Numbered from the stretch's first letter, positions 42,202 through 51,544 are shown. The stretch is DNA of 64,000 bases from JAYOEY01 sp038120295 (GCA_038120295.1 JAYOLL010000019.1:1-64000); one strand, 5' to 3'. The notes: generated by a model from the letters alone, not told the origin. Numbers and translations are program-made.

Positions 42202-43357
42202 GCCGCAGCCGCCCATCGGCGGTGGTTCGCAGACCTGCCTCGTCCAGCTCCATAAACCCGCCCTCGATCAGGCGTCGCAGCCGGCGCGGCTCGAGCGCGT
42301 CCTCGATTTCCAGCCCGGCGCGCGCGGCGAAATCTCCCCGTCCAATTCCTGCCGTGAGCCGAAGTCCCGTCATGAACAGCTCCTCCACGCGCTCATCAGG
42401 CCTCAGCGCGTCGTCGCGACGCGTACCGTGACCGTGCCGCTCGACGGCGTCGATCCAGTTTTCGGGCCCCGGGATCTGCTCAGTTGCACGGGTCGCGCCG
42501 TCAAGCTTCAAGCGACCATGGGCACCCGGCCCCACACCCGCGTAATCGCCGCCGGTCCAGTAGACGATGTTGTGGCGGCACTCGCCGCCCGGCCGGGCAT
42601 GGTTCGAGATTTCGTACGCGGGCAGACCCGCTTCGACGCAAAGCTCCTGCGTCACGTCAAACAGGGCGGCGGCAAGCTCCTCCTCCGGCAATGCGAAATC
42701 TCCGGCGCGCTCTGCGGCGAAGAACGGCGTGCCGCGCTCGACCGTCAGTTGGTATAGCGACAGGTGATCGCCTGCCATGGCGAAGGCTTCCGCCAGTTCC
42801 GCGCGCCAGGCCCCGACCGTCTGGCCCGGCCGCGCGTAGATCAGGTCGAACGAATATCGGTCGAAAGTCCGCGCCGCGAGGCTGACGGCGTCTTTCGCCT
42901 GCGCGACGTCATGACCCCGCCCGAGAAAACGCAACGATGTCTCGTCGAGCGCCTGAACGCCCAGCGACACGCGGGTTATGCCGGCGATGCGAAGGTCCTT
43001 GAGCCGCGCGGTCTCGACCGAGGTCGGGTTGGCTTCAAGCGTGATCTCGATGTCGGGGGCAAGCGACCAGCGATCGCCGATGGCGTCGAGAATGGCGGCG
43101 GTTGTGGCCGGTTCCATCAGCGATGGCGTGCCGCCGCCAAAGAAAATGCTGACGATTTCACGGCCCGGCAGCAATTCCGCAATATGCCGGATTTCTCTCA
43201 GATACGCGTCGCGCCAGCGCGTCTGGTCGATGGTCTCCCGCACATGGGCGTTGAAATCGCAATAGGGGCAGCGCGACAGGCAGAACGGCCAGTGGACGTA
43301 AATCGAAAGGCTTTCCGGGGTCTTCCCGGTCTCAGCCACCATCGGAACGGGCGCCAT
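42170..43357 (-). CDS. hemW: Radical SAM family haem chaperone HemW
   Basis: HemW resembles HemN but acts as a haem-binding chaperone rather than an oxidase. The 395-residue product has the radical SAM motif SIYVHWPFCLSRCPYCDFN, with CxxxCxxC, preceded by a short N-terminus, then SIFFGGGTPSLMEP and the conserved helical regions. The start at 43357 overlaps rdgB by 26 bases; ATG 43342 is a plausible alternative. It is in the rph-rdgB-hemW series that is conserved across this class. Confidence 0.93.
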   Translation of the reverse strand: MAPVPMVAETGKTPESLSIYVHWPFCLSRCPYCDFNAHVRETIDQTRWRDAYLREIRHIAELLPGREIVSIFFGGGTPSLMEPATTAAILDAIGDRWSLAPDIEITLEANPTSVETARLKDLRIAGITRVSLGVQALDETSLRFLGRGHDVAQAKDAVSLAARTFDRYSFDLIYARPGQTVGAWRAELAEAFAMAGDHLSLYQLTVERGTPFFAAERAGDFALPEEELAAALFDVTQELCVEAGLPAYEISNHARPGGECRHNIVYWTGGDYAGVGPGAHGRLKLDGATRATEQIPGPENWIDAVERHGHGTRRDDALRPDERVEELFMTGLRLTAGIGRGDFAARAGLEIEDALEPRRLRRLIEGGFMELDEAGLRTTADGRLRLNAVLAALLG

Positions 43358-43964
43358 CGAAACAGGCAGCGGTCAGTTTCGCAAAGGCGTCGGCGCGGTG
43401 GCTGATGGCGTGCTTGGCGTTGGGTTCCATCTCGCCGAAGGTCAGGTCCCCGCACCCCGAAACAGTAGCCGGGACAAAGATCGGGTCGTAGCCGAAGCCT
43501 TTGTCGCCACGCGGCGGCCAGACCAGCGCGCCGTCGACGCGGCCTTCGAATGTTTCGATCCCGCCATCCGGCCAGCAGATCGACAGCGCGCAGATAAAGG
43601 CCGCGCTGCGGTCTTCCTTGCCGGCGAGCGCGTCCTCGACCTTCTGCATGGCGACCGTGAAATCTTTCCCCGGTCCGGCCCAGCGCGCCGAATAGATGCC
43701 CGGGTCGCCGCCGAGCGCCACCACCGCCAGCCCGGAATCGTCGGCCAGCGCCGGCAGCCCTGACGCGCCCGCCGCGGCACGCGCCTTAAGCTCCGCGTTC
43801 TCCCTGAAGGTCGCGCCGGTCTCCTCCGGCTCGTCGAGTCCGAGCGCGCCGGCGGAAACGACCTCAACCTTATACGGCTTCAGCAGATCGCCGATCTCGC
43901 GCACCTTGCCGGCGTTATGGCTGGCGATGACAAGGCGGGGTTCGGTGAAGCAGCGGTGAGGCAT
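43332..43964 (-). CDS. rdgB: Non-canonical purine NTP pyrophosphatase RdgB/HAM1
   Basis: Hydrolyses dITP, XTP and similar purine triphosphates to keep them out of nucleic acids. The 210-residue protein shows LVIASHNAGKVREI at the N-terminus, the metal site region GATFRENAELKARAAAGASGLPALADDSGLAVVALGG, and GFGYDPIFVP and SHRADAF, all typical of the family. It starts at ATG 43964, five bases after the rph stop. Confidence 0.96.
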   Translation of the reverse strand: MPHRCFTEPRLVIASHNAGKVREIGDLLKPYKVEVVSAGALGLDEPEETGATFRENAELKARAAAGASGLPALADDSGLAVVALGGDPGIYSARWAGPGKDFTVAMQKVEDALAGKEDRSAAFICALSICWPDGGIETFEGRVDGALVWPPRGDKGFGYDPIFVPATVSGCGDLTFGEMEPNAKHAISHRADAFAKLTAACFDGARSDGG

Positions 43965-43969
43965 GCGAC

Positions 43970-44692
43970 TCAGAGTCCCGCCGCCTGTTTCTGCAACAAG
44001 GCGAGGTCGGCGCAGCCTGCTTCGGCAAGGTCGAGCAGCCGGTCGAGCAGCGCGCGGCTGAACGGTTCGGTCTCCGCCGTCCCCTGCACTTCCACCACGC
44101 CGCCGTCGCCTGTCAGGACGAAATTGGCGTCGGCCTGGGCCGACGAATCCTCGGCGTAATCGAGATCGAGCACCGGCGTTCCCTCATAGATCCCGCAGGA
44201 GATCGCTGCGACCGTGCCGATCAGCGGCACCTTGTCGATCTTCTTCTCCGCGACCAGCTTCGCGAAGGCCAGATGCAGCGCGACCCAGCTCCCGGTGATC
44301 GACGCCGTGCGGGTGCCGCCATCGGCCTGGATGACGTCGCAATCGATTCGGACCTGCCGTTCGCCGAACCCGGACAGGTCCGTGACGGCCCGAAGCGACC
44401 GGCCGATCAGCCGCTGGATTTCCTGGGTTCGGCCGCCCTGCTTGCCGGTCGCCGCCTCGCGTCTCGTCCGCGTATGGGTGGAGCGCGGCAGCATACCGTA
44501 TTCGGCGGTGACCCAGCCGGTGCCGGAGTTGCGCAGGAAAGGCGGAACCGATTCCTCGACGGACGCAGTGCACAGCACGTGGGTGTTGCCGAACTTCGCC
44601 ATGCAGGATCCTTCGGCATAGGGGCTGAATCCGGGTTCGAGCGTTACGGCGCGCATCTGGTCGGGGTTACGTCCTGAAGGACGGTTGGACAT
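43970..44692 (-). CDS. rph: Ribonuclease PH
   Basis: A phosphorolytic 3'-5' exoribonuclease that trims tRNA 3' ends. The 240-residue protein has MRAVTLEPGFSPYAEGSCMAKFGNTHVLCTASVEE, WVTAEYGMLPRSTHTRTRREAATGKQGGRTQEIQRLIGRSLRAV, and the DCDVIQADGGTRTASITG motif with active-site Asp residues. It is divergent from hrcA, with 143 bases between them. The E. coli frameshift in rph is not present. Confidence 0.97.
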   Translation of the reverse strand: MSNRPSGRNPDQMRAVTLEPGFSPYAEGSCMAKFGNTHVLCTASVEESVPPFLRNSGTGWVTAEYGMLPRSTHTRTRREAATGKQGGRTQEIQRLIGRSLRAVTDLSGFGERQVRIDCDVIQADGGTRTASITGSWVALHLAFAKLVAEKKIDKVPLIGTVAAISCGIYEGTPVLDLDYAEDSSAQADANFVLTGDGGVVEVQGTAETEPFSRALLDRLLDLAEAGCADLALLQKQAAGL

Positions 44693-44783
44693 TTTGATAC
44701 TCCTGTAGAGGGGCTGATGATTTCAGGGTGCGACGTAGCGCAAGCTAACCTTCGACACAATGCGCGTCCAGGACCCCAATTTA

Positions 44784-44812
44784 TTGACGTCGATATGACC
44801 CGTACCTACATT
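44784..44812 (+). promoter_or_regulatory. Putative sigma-70-type promoter for hrcA-grpE
   Basis: TTGACG at 44784-44789 and TACATT at 44807-44812 are separated by 17 bases and lie 24 bases before the hrcA ATG. This fits a housekeeping promoter (5/6 and 4/6 matches to TTGACA/TATAAT). No CIRCE inverted repeat (TTAGCACTC-N9-GAGTGCTAA) was seen, so hrcA does not appear to control itself here. Confidence 0.5.
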
Positions 44813-44835
44813 GGGTGGCGCATCGGAATGGAACG

Positions 44836-45891
44836 ATGAAACCCGCACCTGAAGGCACAATCAGCGAGCTGAATCAGCGCTCGCGCACGATTTTCAGCGA
44901 GATCGTCTCGTCTTACCTGACGACCGGCGAACCGGTCGGCTCGCGTACGCTGTCGCGCCGGCTGGTCGAGCCGCTGTCGCCCGCCTCGGTCCGTAATGTG
45001 ATGGCCGATCTTGAGGATATGGGGCTGCTTTATGCGCCGCATACCTCCGCCGGCCGTTTGCCGACCGATCTCGGGCTCCGGCTGTTTGTCGACGGCATCA
45101 TGGAGGTCGGCGCGCTGAGCGAGGGTGAGCGCGCTGGCATCGAGGCCCAGTGCAAGGCCGCCGGTCGCGGCGTCAAGGACACGCTGGAAGAGGCGACTTC
45201 GATGCTGTCCGGCCTTTCGCAATGCGCCGGGCTCGTCGTGTCGCCGACGACCGACCGGCCGCTCAAACATATCGAATTCGTCAATCTCGGCGACGGCCGG
45301 GCGCTGGTGGTTACGGTCGGCGATGACGGTTTTATCGAGAACCGCGTTTTCGACGTGCCGCTCGGGACGCCGCCCTCGACGCTGGTGCAGGCCGCTAATT
45401 ACCTCAATGCCCGGCTCGCGGGCCGTACGCTGGAAGAGGCCAAGTCCGTCATCTCGCGCGAGATCGCGCAGCACAAGGCGCAGCTCGATGCCCTGACAGC
45501 CAGGCTGGTGGAGGACGGGCTCGCCGTCTGGTCCGGCAGCGTCGACCAGGGCTCGCTGATCGTCAAGGGCCACGCGCGGCTGCTTGACGATGTCTCGGCG
45601 ATTTCCGATCTGGAAACCGTACGCAATCTGTTCGAGGCGCTGGATACGCGCGAGGTGATGTCGAAGCTGATCGATCTGACGCGCGGCGCCGACGGCGTGC
45701 AGATCTTTATCGGAGCGGAGAACAGCCTGTTCGATATGACCGGCTGCGCCATGGTGACCGCGCCTTTCGCGGCCTCCAACGGCGATATCGTCGGGGCGAT
45801 CGGGGTGATCGGTCCCGCCAGGATCAACTATGCGCGGATTGTGCCGATCGTGGATTACACCGCAAAAGTGGTTGAAAAGATCATCGGCTGA
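44836..45891 (+). CDS. hrcA: Heat-inducible transcription repressor HrcA
   Basis: HrcA represses chaperone genes by binding CIRCE operators. The 351-residue product has the N-terminal winged helix with SELNQRSRTIFSEIVSSYLTTGEPVGSRTLSRR and SPASVRNVMADLEDMGLLYAPHTSAGRLPTDLGLRLFVDG, then the GAF-like and C-terminal domains (AAPFAASNGDIVGAIGVIGPARINYARIVPIVDY). I chose ATG 44836 (MKPAPEG); an ATG seven codons upstream is in frame but inside the promoter. It is 38 bases upstream of grpE. Confidence 0.96.
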   Translation: MKPAPEGTISELNQRSRTIFSEIVSSYLTTGEPVGSRTLSRRLVEPLSPASVRNVMADLEDMGLLYAPHTSAGRLPTDLGLRLFVDGIMEVGALSEGERAGIEAQCKAAGRGVKDTLEEATSMLSGLSQCAGLVVSPTTDRPLKHIEFVNLGDGRALVVTVGDDGFIENRVFDVPLGTPPSTLVQAANYLNARLAGRTLEEAKSVISREIAQHKAQLDALTARLVEDGLAVWSGSVDQGSLIVKGHARLLDDVSAISDLETVRNLFEALDTREVMSKLIDLTRGADGVQIFIGAENSLFDMTGCAMVTAPFAASNGDIVGAIGVIGPARINYARIVPIVDYTAKVVEKIIG

Positions 45892-45929
45892 TCCAACCTG
45901 TTAAACCTGAAATCCGGGAAACGGAATAA

Positions 45930-46580
45930 ATGACGGAAAACAAAAACACCGAAGAAGCGACGCCTGACTCCGAAACGGAAGTGGAAACGCCCGAAGCGGA
46001 CACAGCAACCGATGCGCCGGAACAGGAGGAGGGTGCTCCGGAGACTGCGGAAGCGCCCCCTGAAAGCGGCGACGGCATGTCGCTCGAGGCGCAGGTCGCC
46101 GACCTGAAGGACAAGCTGCTGCGCGCGCTGGCCGAGAACGAGAACACCATTCGGCGTGCGAAGCGCGAGCGCGAGGATGCCGGCAAGTACGCCGCCGCCA
46201 ATTTCGCCCGCGACATGCTGTCGGTCAGCGACAATCTGCATCGCGCGATGGCGGCGATCCCCGATTCGCTTCGCGGCGATGATGGAGAGGTCAAATCCTT
46301 CCTCGAAGGGGTGGAGATGACCGGACGCGAGCTGCTGTCAGTGCTGGAGCGCCACGGCATCGTCCGCATTTCGCCGATGGGTGAGAAGTTCGATCACGAA
46401 AAGCACGAGGCGCTGTTCGAGGTGCCGACCGCCGAGGCAGACCCCGGCACCGTGGTCCAGGTGGTCGAGGACGGGTTCCTGATCCACGACCGGTTGCTGC
46501 GCCCGGCGCGTGTCGGTGTTGCCAAGGCTGCGCCCGAGGCCGGCGAAAGCGAAGGCCACGCGGTCGATACGTCGGCCTAA
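45930..46580 (+). CDS. grpE: Nucleotide-exchange factor GrpE
   Basis: GrpE releases ADP from DnaK and acts as a thermosensor. The 216-residue protein has a long acidic N-terminus (residues ~1-50), a coiled-coil (QVADLKDKLLRALAENENTIRRAKREREDAGKYAAANFARDML), and the C-terminal beta-domain with ISPMGEKFDHEKHEALFEV and the VQVVEDGFLIHDRLLRPARVGVAK motif. It follows hrcA, which is the usual pair; dnaK and dnaJ are not in this window. Confidence 0.96.
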   Translation: MTENKNTEEATPDSETEVETPEADTATDAPEQEEGAPETAEAPPESGDGMSLEAQVADLKDKLLRALAENENTIRRAKREREDAGKYAAANFARDMLSVSDNLHRAMAAIPDSLRGDDGEVKSFLEGVEMTGRELLSVLERHGIVRISPMGEKFDHEKHEALFEVPTAEADPGTVVQVVEDGFLIHDRLLRPARVGVAKAAPEAGESEGHAVDTSA

Positions 46581-46629
46581 GCAGGTTTCAGGTTACGGGC
46601 GGCAACGCCGCGGGCCAGTCACCTCAACT

Positions 46630-46893
46630 CTAATATTCGATCCGCTCGATCCCCTCGAAGGCGATCTGCGTGCCGTCTTCGAGCGTGATCGTGCCGGCCG
46701 CGTCGTCTGACAGCGTCATCATGTCGCCGTCGTCGGACTGAACGCTGCCCGTGGTCAGGCTGACTTTCCAGCCATCGCCGACATCCGACAGGTCGGCGTT
46801 CTGCAGCTGGATCGTATCCGTCCAGCCCCCGCCGACACCGCCCGACACGGTGTCGAACCCGTCCCCTTCGCCGATGACGAACGTGTCGCTGCC
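46630..46893 (-). pseudogene. 3' remnant of an RTX-type (hemolysin-type calcium-binding) gene
   Basis: About 87 codons ending in a normal stop, which read SDTFVIGEGDGFDTVSGG, SDDGDMMTLSDD and EDGTQIAFEGIERIEY. This is the look of the last RTX nonapeptide block plus a typical secreted C-terminus. Upstream of about 46894 the frame no longer resembles RTX sequence: it runs antisense into a HlyD-like coding region on the plus strand. The 5' part is missing. No other RTX repeat or T1SS ABC gene is nearby. Confidence 0.75.
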
Positions 46894-47902
46894 GCAGCTG
46901 GAGGAAGCACAGGTGCGCGCGGCGTCCCTCGAAATCCGACACAAGCGGCTGCTCGCGTTTGCCGAAGGGAGGACGCCCGATTTTTCGAACCTGCCGCCCC
47001 GCTACGCCGCGCTGGCCGATGGCGAGCGGGCCATTCTTAAACAGCAGAACGATGCGTTTCTTCAGGAAGCGAGCGTGCTGCAGTCTCAGGCGCGCCAGCG
47101 CGACTCGGAGCTGTCCGTTCTCAACAGCCAGCTCCGCAAGCTGAACGATCGCATTCGGATTCTCGGTGCGCAAAAGAATCTGCGACAGAAGCTCGCCGCC
47201 AAGGGGCTGGTGTCCAAGCTGGTCTATCTGCAGACGCTTGAACAGTATCAGACCGCGGTCGGCGAAATGGAGGAAGTACAGGGGCGGATCGCCAGCGCCG
47301 GCAACGCGATAGAAGAGGCCGAGAACAAGATCTTGCAGCTGCGGTCGCAACGTCGCAACGAAGCGCTTGAGGAAAGCGGCCGGGTCGCCGGAGATCTTGC
47401 CGGCGTGCGCGAATCCATCCGACGGTTGCATGACCGGGTCGAGCGCCTCGACATTCGCGCGCCGGTACACGGGATCGTCAAGGGACTCGCGACCAACACG
47501 GTTGGCGGCGTTGTGACGCCGGGCGGGCTTGTCACAGAAATCGTCCCCATCGACGAAGAGCTGGTCGTCGAAGCGCGTATTTCGCCGGTCGATATCGGCC
47601 ATATTTCCGTTGGCCAGAAGGCGACCGTAAAGATCACGACGTTCGATTTCGCCAGGTTCGGGTCGATCGAAGGAACCGTCTCGAAGATCTCCGCCTCGAC
47701 TTTCAAGGACCGCGAAAGCGAGGTCTACTACAAGGCCGAGGTGACTCTGAGCAAGAAGCATGTCGGTCCCGACCCGGCGAAGAACCGGATTCTGCCGGGC
47801 ATGGTTAGCGAGATCGACATCAATACCGGACAGCGCACGGTGCTGCGCTATCTGTTACGCCCAATTTACCAGTCGCTGGACGTCGCCCTGAGCGAACGAT
47901 AA
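46894..47902 (+). pseudogene. 5'-truncated HlyD-type type I secretion adaptor
   Basis: The ~335 codons from about QLEEAQVRAAS to the stop match the C-terminal two-thirds of a HlyD/PrtE membrane-fusion protein: coiled coil (LEEAQVRAASLEIRHKRLLAFAEGRTPDF, then LQTLEQYQTAVGEMEEVQGRI), lipoyl/barrel LDIRAPVHGIVKGLATNTVGGVVTPGGLVTEIVP, VEARISPVDIGHISVGQKATVKI and LLRPI near the end. The N-terminal membrane anchor is missing. The frame stays open upstream through the antisense RTX remnant, but that part is not family-like. An alternative start could make a soluble product; I call it broken. Confidence 0.75.
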
Positions 47903-47953
47903 CTTTCGCCCGACCTCTTGCGACAAATCCGCTGCCTCGGGACAGGCTGAATC

Positions 47954-49078
47954 ATGCGTATCGCCATCGTCGGCGCCGGGCCGGCGGGCCTTTATCTTTC
48001 ATATCTCATCCGGCGCAGGCGCCCCGATTTCGACGTTCGGGTCTATGAGCAGAACGCTGCCGACGCGTCATTCGGATTCGGCGTCGTATTTTCCGACCGC
48101 GCAGTGGAGTTTCTGCGGGCCGACGATCCCGATACCTGCGATGCGATCGCGCCGCATATGGAAAGCTGGACCGACATGCATCTCGACATCGAGGGCACGG
48201 TAATCCGGCTCGACGGGATCGGATTCTCGGCCATCGGCCGGCTGGAGCTGATGCGTCTTCTGCAGGACCGGGCGCGGTCGGTTGGCGTCTCGCTGGAGTT
48301 CGGCCGGACCCTGGGCTCGGCAAGAGAGCTTGCGGACGCGGACCTGATTGTCGCCGCCGACGGGGCGAATTCGGCTCTTCGCGATCCCGCCATCTTCGAT
48401 ACGCAGGAAGAGGACCTGACCAACAGGTTCGTCTGGTACGGCACCGACCGGGCGTTCGAGACGCTGACGCAGACATTCCGTCGCAACAGTGACGGTGCGT
48501 TCAACGCGCACCACTACCGTTATGCCCCGGACAGGAGCACTTTCATCGTCGAAACAGATGCGGCGACCTGGAAGAAGGCCGGTTTCGAAAGAATGAACGA
48601 AGCGGAGACGCGCGCCTACTGCGAAGGGCTTTTCGCTGACACGCTGGCCGGCGGGCGGCTGATCTCCAACAAATCCGTATGGCGTCGTTTCAGGAAAATC
48701 TCCAACGCGCGCTGGTCGACCGGAAACATTGTGCTGATCGGCGATGCGCAGCGCACCGCACATTTCTCGATCGGTTCGGGGACCCGGATCGCCATGGAAG
48801 ACGCGATTGCGCTGGATACCGCGCTGGCCGCGGCGCCCGGCGATATTCCGTCGGCGCTCGCCGACTTCGAGGAGAGGCGCCGCCCCGCCGTCGATGCGCT
48901 GGTCGCCGCCGCCGACACAAGCGCTCGCTGGTACGAGGATTTCGGCGCCCATATGACTCTCGAACCGTGGGATATGGCATGGAGCTACATCCAGCGCAGC
49001 GGCCGGGTCGATCTGGACCGGCTTGCGAAGCTTTCGCCCGATTTCGTCGCCCGTTACCGGGCGGCCAAAGCCGGGTAG
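47954..49078 (+). CDS. FAD-dependent monooxygenase, salicylyl-CoA 5-hydroxylase-like
   Basis: A 374-residue group A flavin monooxygenase: RIAIVGAGPAGLYLSYLIRRR is the FAD-binding GxGxxG motif, ADLIVAADGANSALRD the second, and NIVLIGDAQRTAHFSIGSGTRIAMEDAIAL the third. The third block, AHFSIGSGT, and the segment FLRADDPDT are typical of the N-terminal half of salicylyl-CoA 5-hydroxylase and aminobenzoyl-CoA monooxygenases rather than of other hydroxylases. The C-terminal oxidoreductase domain of the bifunctional type is absent. Substrate is inferred only. Confidence 0.8.
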   Translation: MRIAIVGAGPAGLYLSYLIRRRRPDFDVRVYEQNAADASFGFGVVFSDRAVEFLRADDPDTCDAIAPHMESWTDMHLDIEGTVIRLDGIGFSAIGRLELMRLLQDRARSVGVSLEFGRTLGSARELADADLIVAADGANSALRDPAIFDTQEEDLTNRFVWYGTDRAFETLTQTFRRNSDGAFNAHHYRYAPDRSTFIVETDAATWKKAGFERMNEAETRAYCEGLFADTLAGGRLISNKSVWRRFRKISNARWSTGNIVLIGDAQRTAHFSIGSGTRIAMEDAIALDTALAAAPGDIPSALADFEERRRPAVDALVAAADTSARWYEDFGAHMTLEPWDMAWSYIQRSGRVDLDRLAKLSPDFVARYRAAKAG

Positions 49079-49149
49079 GATAAACGCGTCGCCCGAGACC
49101 GCTTTCGAGACCGCCCTGTGGCTGTGCAGACGATAACGGAGCCCTTGTC

Positions 49150-50280
49150 ATGACCCTGTTGCCCGGTTTTCCCAACGTACAGTTCGATTTCGGCGCCGTG
49201 CGCCTGTTGCCCGACGAGCTTTCCGCTCGCGGCGTGACGCGGCCCCTGATCATCACGGATACGGGCCTCGAGGAACACGGCGTGGTCGACAGGGTAAGGG
49301 ACGCGCTCGCCGGCAGAAACACGTTCTTTGTCTATGACGGCATCCCGTCGAACCCTACTGTCGCCGGCATCGAAGGCGCGCTGGCCGTCTACCGCGAGAA
49401 CGGGTGCGACGGGATCATTGCGCTGGGCGGCGGCTCGGTGCTCGATTCCGGCAAGGCGTTGCGGGTTGCGGCAACCCATCCGGAACCCGTTGTCGAATAC
49501 CTCAAGGATCCGTCGAAGATCACTGCCGACGTCGCGCCCTATATCACCATCCCGACGACCGCGGGCACCGGCGCCGAGATCACTCTCGGCGGCGGCATTC
49601 ACCCAGCGCCGGGAGAGCATCAGCTCGGCATCCGAAGCCCGCATGTGCGGCCCGACCTGGCGATCTGCGACCCGGAGCTGACGCTGTCCCTGCCGCCGGC
49701 ACTCACCGCGGGGACCGGGATGGATGCGATCGGCCACTGTCTCGAAGGATTTCTGTCGGTCAACGACAACCTGCCTGCGCAGGCCATCGCGCTCGACGGG
49801 ATTTCGCGGGCGGCCGCCTGGCTCGACCGGGCCGCCGCTGACGGCTCAGATCGCGACGCGCGCTGGCACATGCTGATGGCGGCGCTTGAAGGCGGGATGG
49901 CGATCTATATGGGTCTCGGACCGGTGCATGTGCTGGGCCATGTGTTCGCCGACAGCCCGCTGCATCACGGCGCTTTGATCGCGGCGGGCATGCCGCCGGT
50001 AATGCGGTTCTATCGGCGGCGGGGCGATGCGGCGCTGACAGAGAGGCTCGACGCGGTGCGAGACGCGTTGGCGCTTCCAGCGGGCGCTGACCTTGCCGAT
50101 GGCATCGCGGAGATGAACGCCCGCCTCGGCCTGTCGAACTCGGTGCGCGAAATGGGCTACCCGAACCGCGACCTGGGCGTGCTGGCAGGCCATGCCATTG
50201 ACATCCATTTTAATGCTACCGCGCCGGTGAAGCCGTCGCTGGACGAATACCGCGATATCTTTTCGGAGACTCTGGGATAG
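49150..50280 (+). CDS. Iron-containing alcohol dehydrogenase
   Basis: A 376-residue group III ADH-family protein. It has the NAD-binding GGGSVLDSGKALRV, the TIPTTAGTGAEIT loop, the metal ligands Asp and His in GTGMDAIGHCLEG, and two later His positions in GLGPVHVLGHVF and PLHHGALIA. The family includes butanol, 4-hydroxybutyrate and maleylacetate enzymes; the exact substrate cannot be assigned. It starts 71 bases after the monooxygenase and may belong to the same operon. Confidence 0.88.
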   Translation: MTLLPGFPNVQFDFGAVRLLPDELSARGVTRPLIITDTGLEEHGVVDRVRDALAGRNTFFVYDGIPSNPTVAGIEGALAVYRENGCDGIIALGGGSVLDSGKALRVAATHPEPVVEYLKDPSKITADVAPYITIPTTAGTGAEITLGGGIHPAPGEHQLGIRSPHVRPDLAICDPELTLSLPPALTAGTGMDAIGHCLEGFLSVNDNLPAQAIALDGISRAAAWLDRAAADGSDRDARWHMLMAALEGGMAIYMGLGPVHVLGHVFADSPLHHGALIAAGMPPVMRFYRRRGDAALTERLDAVRDALALPAGADLADGIAEMNARLGLSNSVREMGYPNRDLGVLAGHAIDIHFNATAPVKPSLDEYRDIFSETLG

Positions 50281-50395
50281 GCGGCGCAGGCGGAACATGC
50301 TCGAGGCGACGCCCCCTCGACGGGGGCCCTCAATAGCGTGACAATAGGAGTTCGAGCGGTGCCCATTGAAGGGTAGACGCCGTCAGGAGACTGTC

Positions 50396-51544
50396 TTGGA
50401 CGCAAAGGCGCCAAAGGAGCCGGAAACAGCCAGCTATTCGCCGCCGCCGAAAGCGCGCGGGCGGCTCGGTCGGTCTGTGCGTCTGTTCGCAGGTCTGATT
50501 GCGGCGCTGGTCGGCCTCGCCTTTCTGGGCGACTGGGTCTATGACCGCTACACCCATGTCTATATCGACGACGCGCGAATCGGCGCCGATGTCATTTCGA
50601 TCAGCAGCCGGGTCGCCGGCCTCGTAACGGGCGTCACGGCCGTGACCGGCCAGAAGGTGACGAAGGGCGATACGCTAGTGCGGATCGACGATCGGGAGGC
50701 GAAGCTGCGCCTGGCCGAGCTGGAAGCGCGCATGCGGTCGATCGATGCGGATCGCAACCGCCTGGCGGAACAGCGCAAGCTGGTCGATCTCAGGACCGAC
50801 AGCCAGTACAGCATGCATAAATCGCGTATCGAGGCCGCATCCGCCGCGCTTGCCGGGCGCAAACTCGATCTCGACCTGGCCCGCACCGAGTATCAGCGCG
50901 CCCGCTCGCTACACGAGCGCAAGGTGGTGTCGCGACAGCGACTCGATGAAAGACGCGCGACTTTCCGCGTCGCCGAGCAGGCCTTTCAGCAGGCGCGCGC
51001 CGATGTTTCGACGGCGAGGGCGGGGCTGTCCGGCGCCGCCGCCGACCGACAGCAGCTCCAGGTGCTCGATAGCGAAATCGCGGCGCTGGCCCACCAGGTG
51101 GATGAAATCCGCACCCAGCGGGACCGTCTCGCGATCGATCTGGCCGACCGGACCATTCGAAGCCCGATCGACGGCGTCATCGATACCGTTTTCATCAACC
51201 CGAGTGAGTACGTATCGGTCGGTCAGCGCCTGCTGATGGTTCACGACCCGAAAAAAATCTGGGTCGATGCCAACGTAAAAGAAACCGAAATCCGGCATCT
51301 GAAACTCGGCTCGACCGCCAAGGTCTCGGTCGACGCCTATCCCGACCGATTGTTCACCGGGACGATCACCCGCATCGGCAATGCGGCGACTAGCGAGTTC
51401 GCGCTGCTGCCGACCCCCAACCCCAGCGGCAATTTCACCAAGATCGTGCAGCGCCTGACCATCCGGGTGGAGCTGGACGAGATCAGCGACCTGCTGCGTC
51501 CCGGCATGATGGTAGAGGTCAATATTGGCATCGAACGCCATTGA
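50396..51544 (+). CDS. EmrA/HlyD-family efflux membrane-fusion protein
   Basis: A 382-residue periplasmic adaptor: N-terminal membrane helix (LFAGLIAALVGLAFLGDWVYDRY), the biotinyl-lipoyl half-motif AGLVTGVTAVTGQKVTKGDTLVRID, two long coiled-coil arms (about 95-225) and IRSPIDGVIDTVFINPSEYVSVGQRLLMVHDPKKIWVDANVKETEI, typical of EmrA. I chose TTG 50396 because AGGAG lies six bases upstream; a TTG at 50366 is in frame without such a site. The 3' end overlaps the MFS gene by 20 bases. Confidence 0.88.
   Translation: MDAKAPKEPETASYSPPPKARGRLGRSVRLFAGLIAALVGLAFLGDWVYDRYTHVYIDDARIGADVISISSRVAGLVTGVTAVTGQKVTKGDTLVRIDDREAKLRLAELEARMRSIDADRNRLAEQRKLVDLRTDSQYSMHKSRIEAASAALAGRKLDLDLARTEYQRARSLHERKVVSRQRLDERRATFRVAEQAFQQARADVSTARAGLSGAAADRQQLQVLDSEIAALAHQVDEIRTQRDRLAIDLADRTIRSPIDGVIDTVFINPSEYVSVGQRLLMVHDPKKIWVDANVKETEIRHLKLGSTAKVSVDAYPDRLFTGTITRIGNAATSEFALLPTPNPSGNFTKIVQRLTIRVELDEISDLLRPGMMVEVNIGIERH

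Noticed and set aside
44693..44835. CIRCE operator upstream of hrcA
   Set aside because: No TTAGCACTC-N9-GAGTGCTAA-like inverted repeat is present in the gap; only a plausible sigma-70-type promoter.
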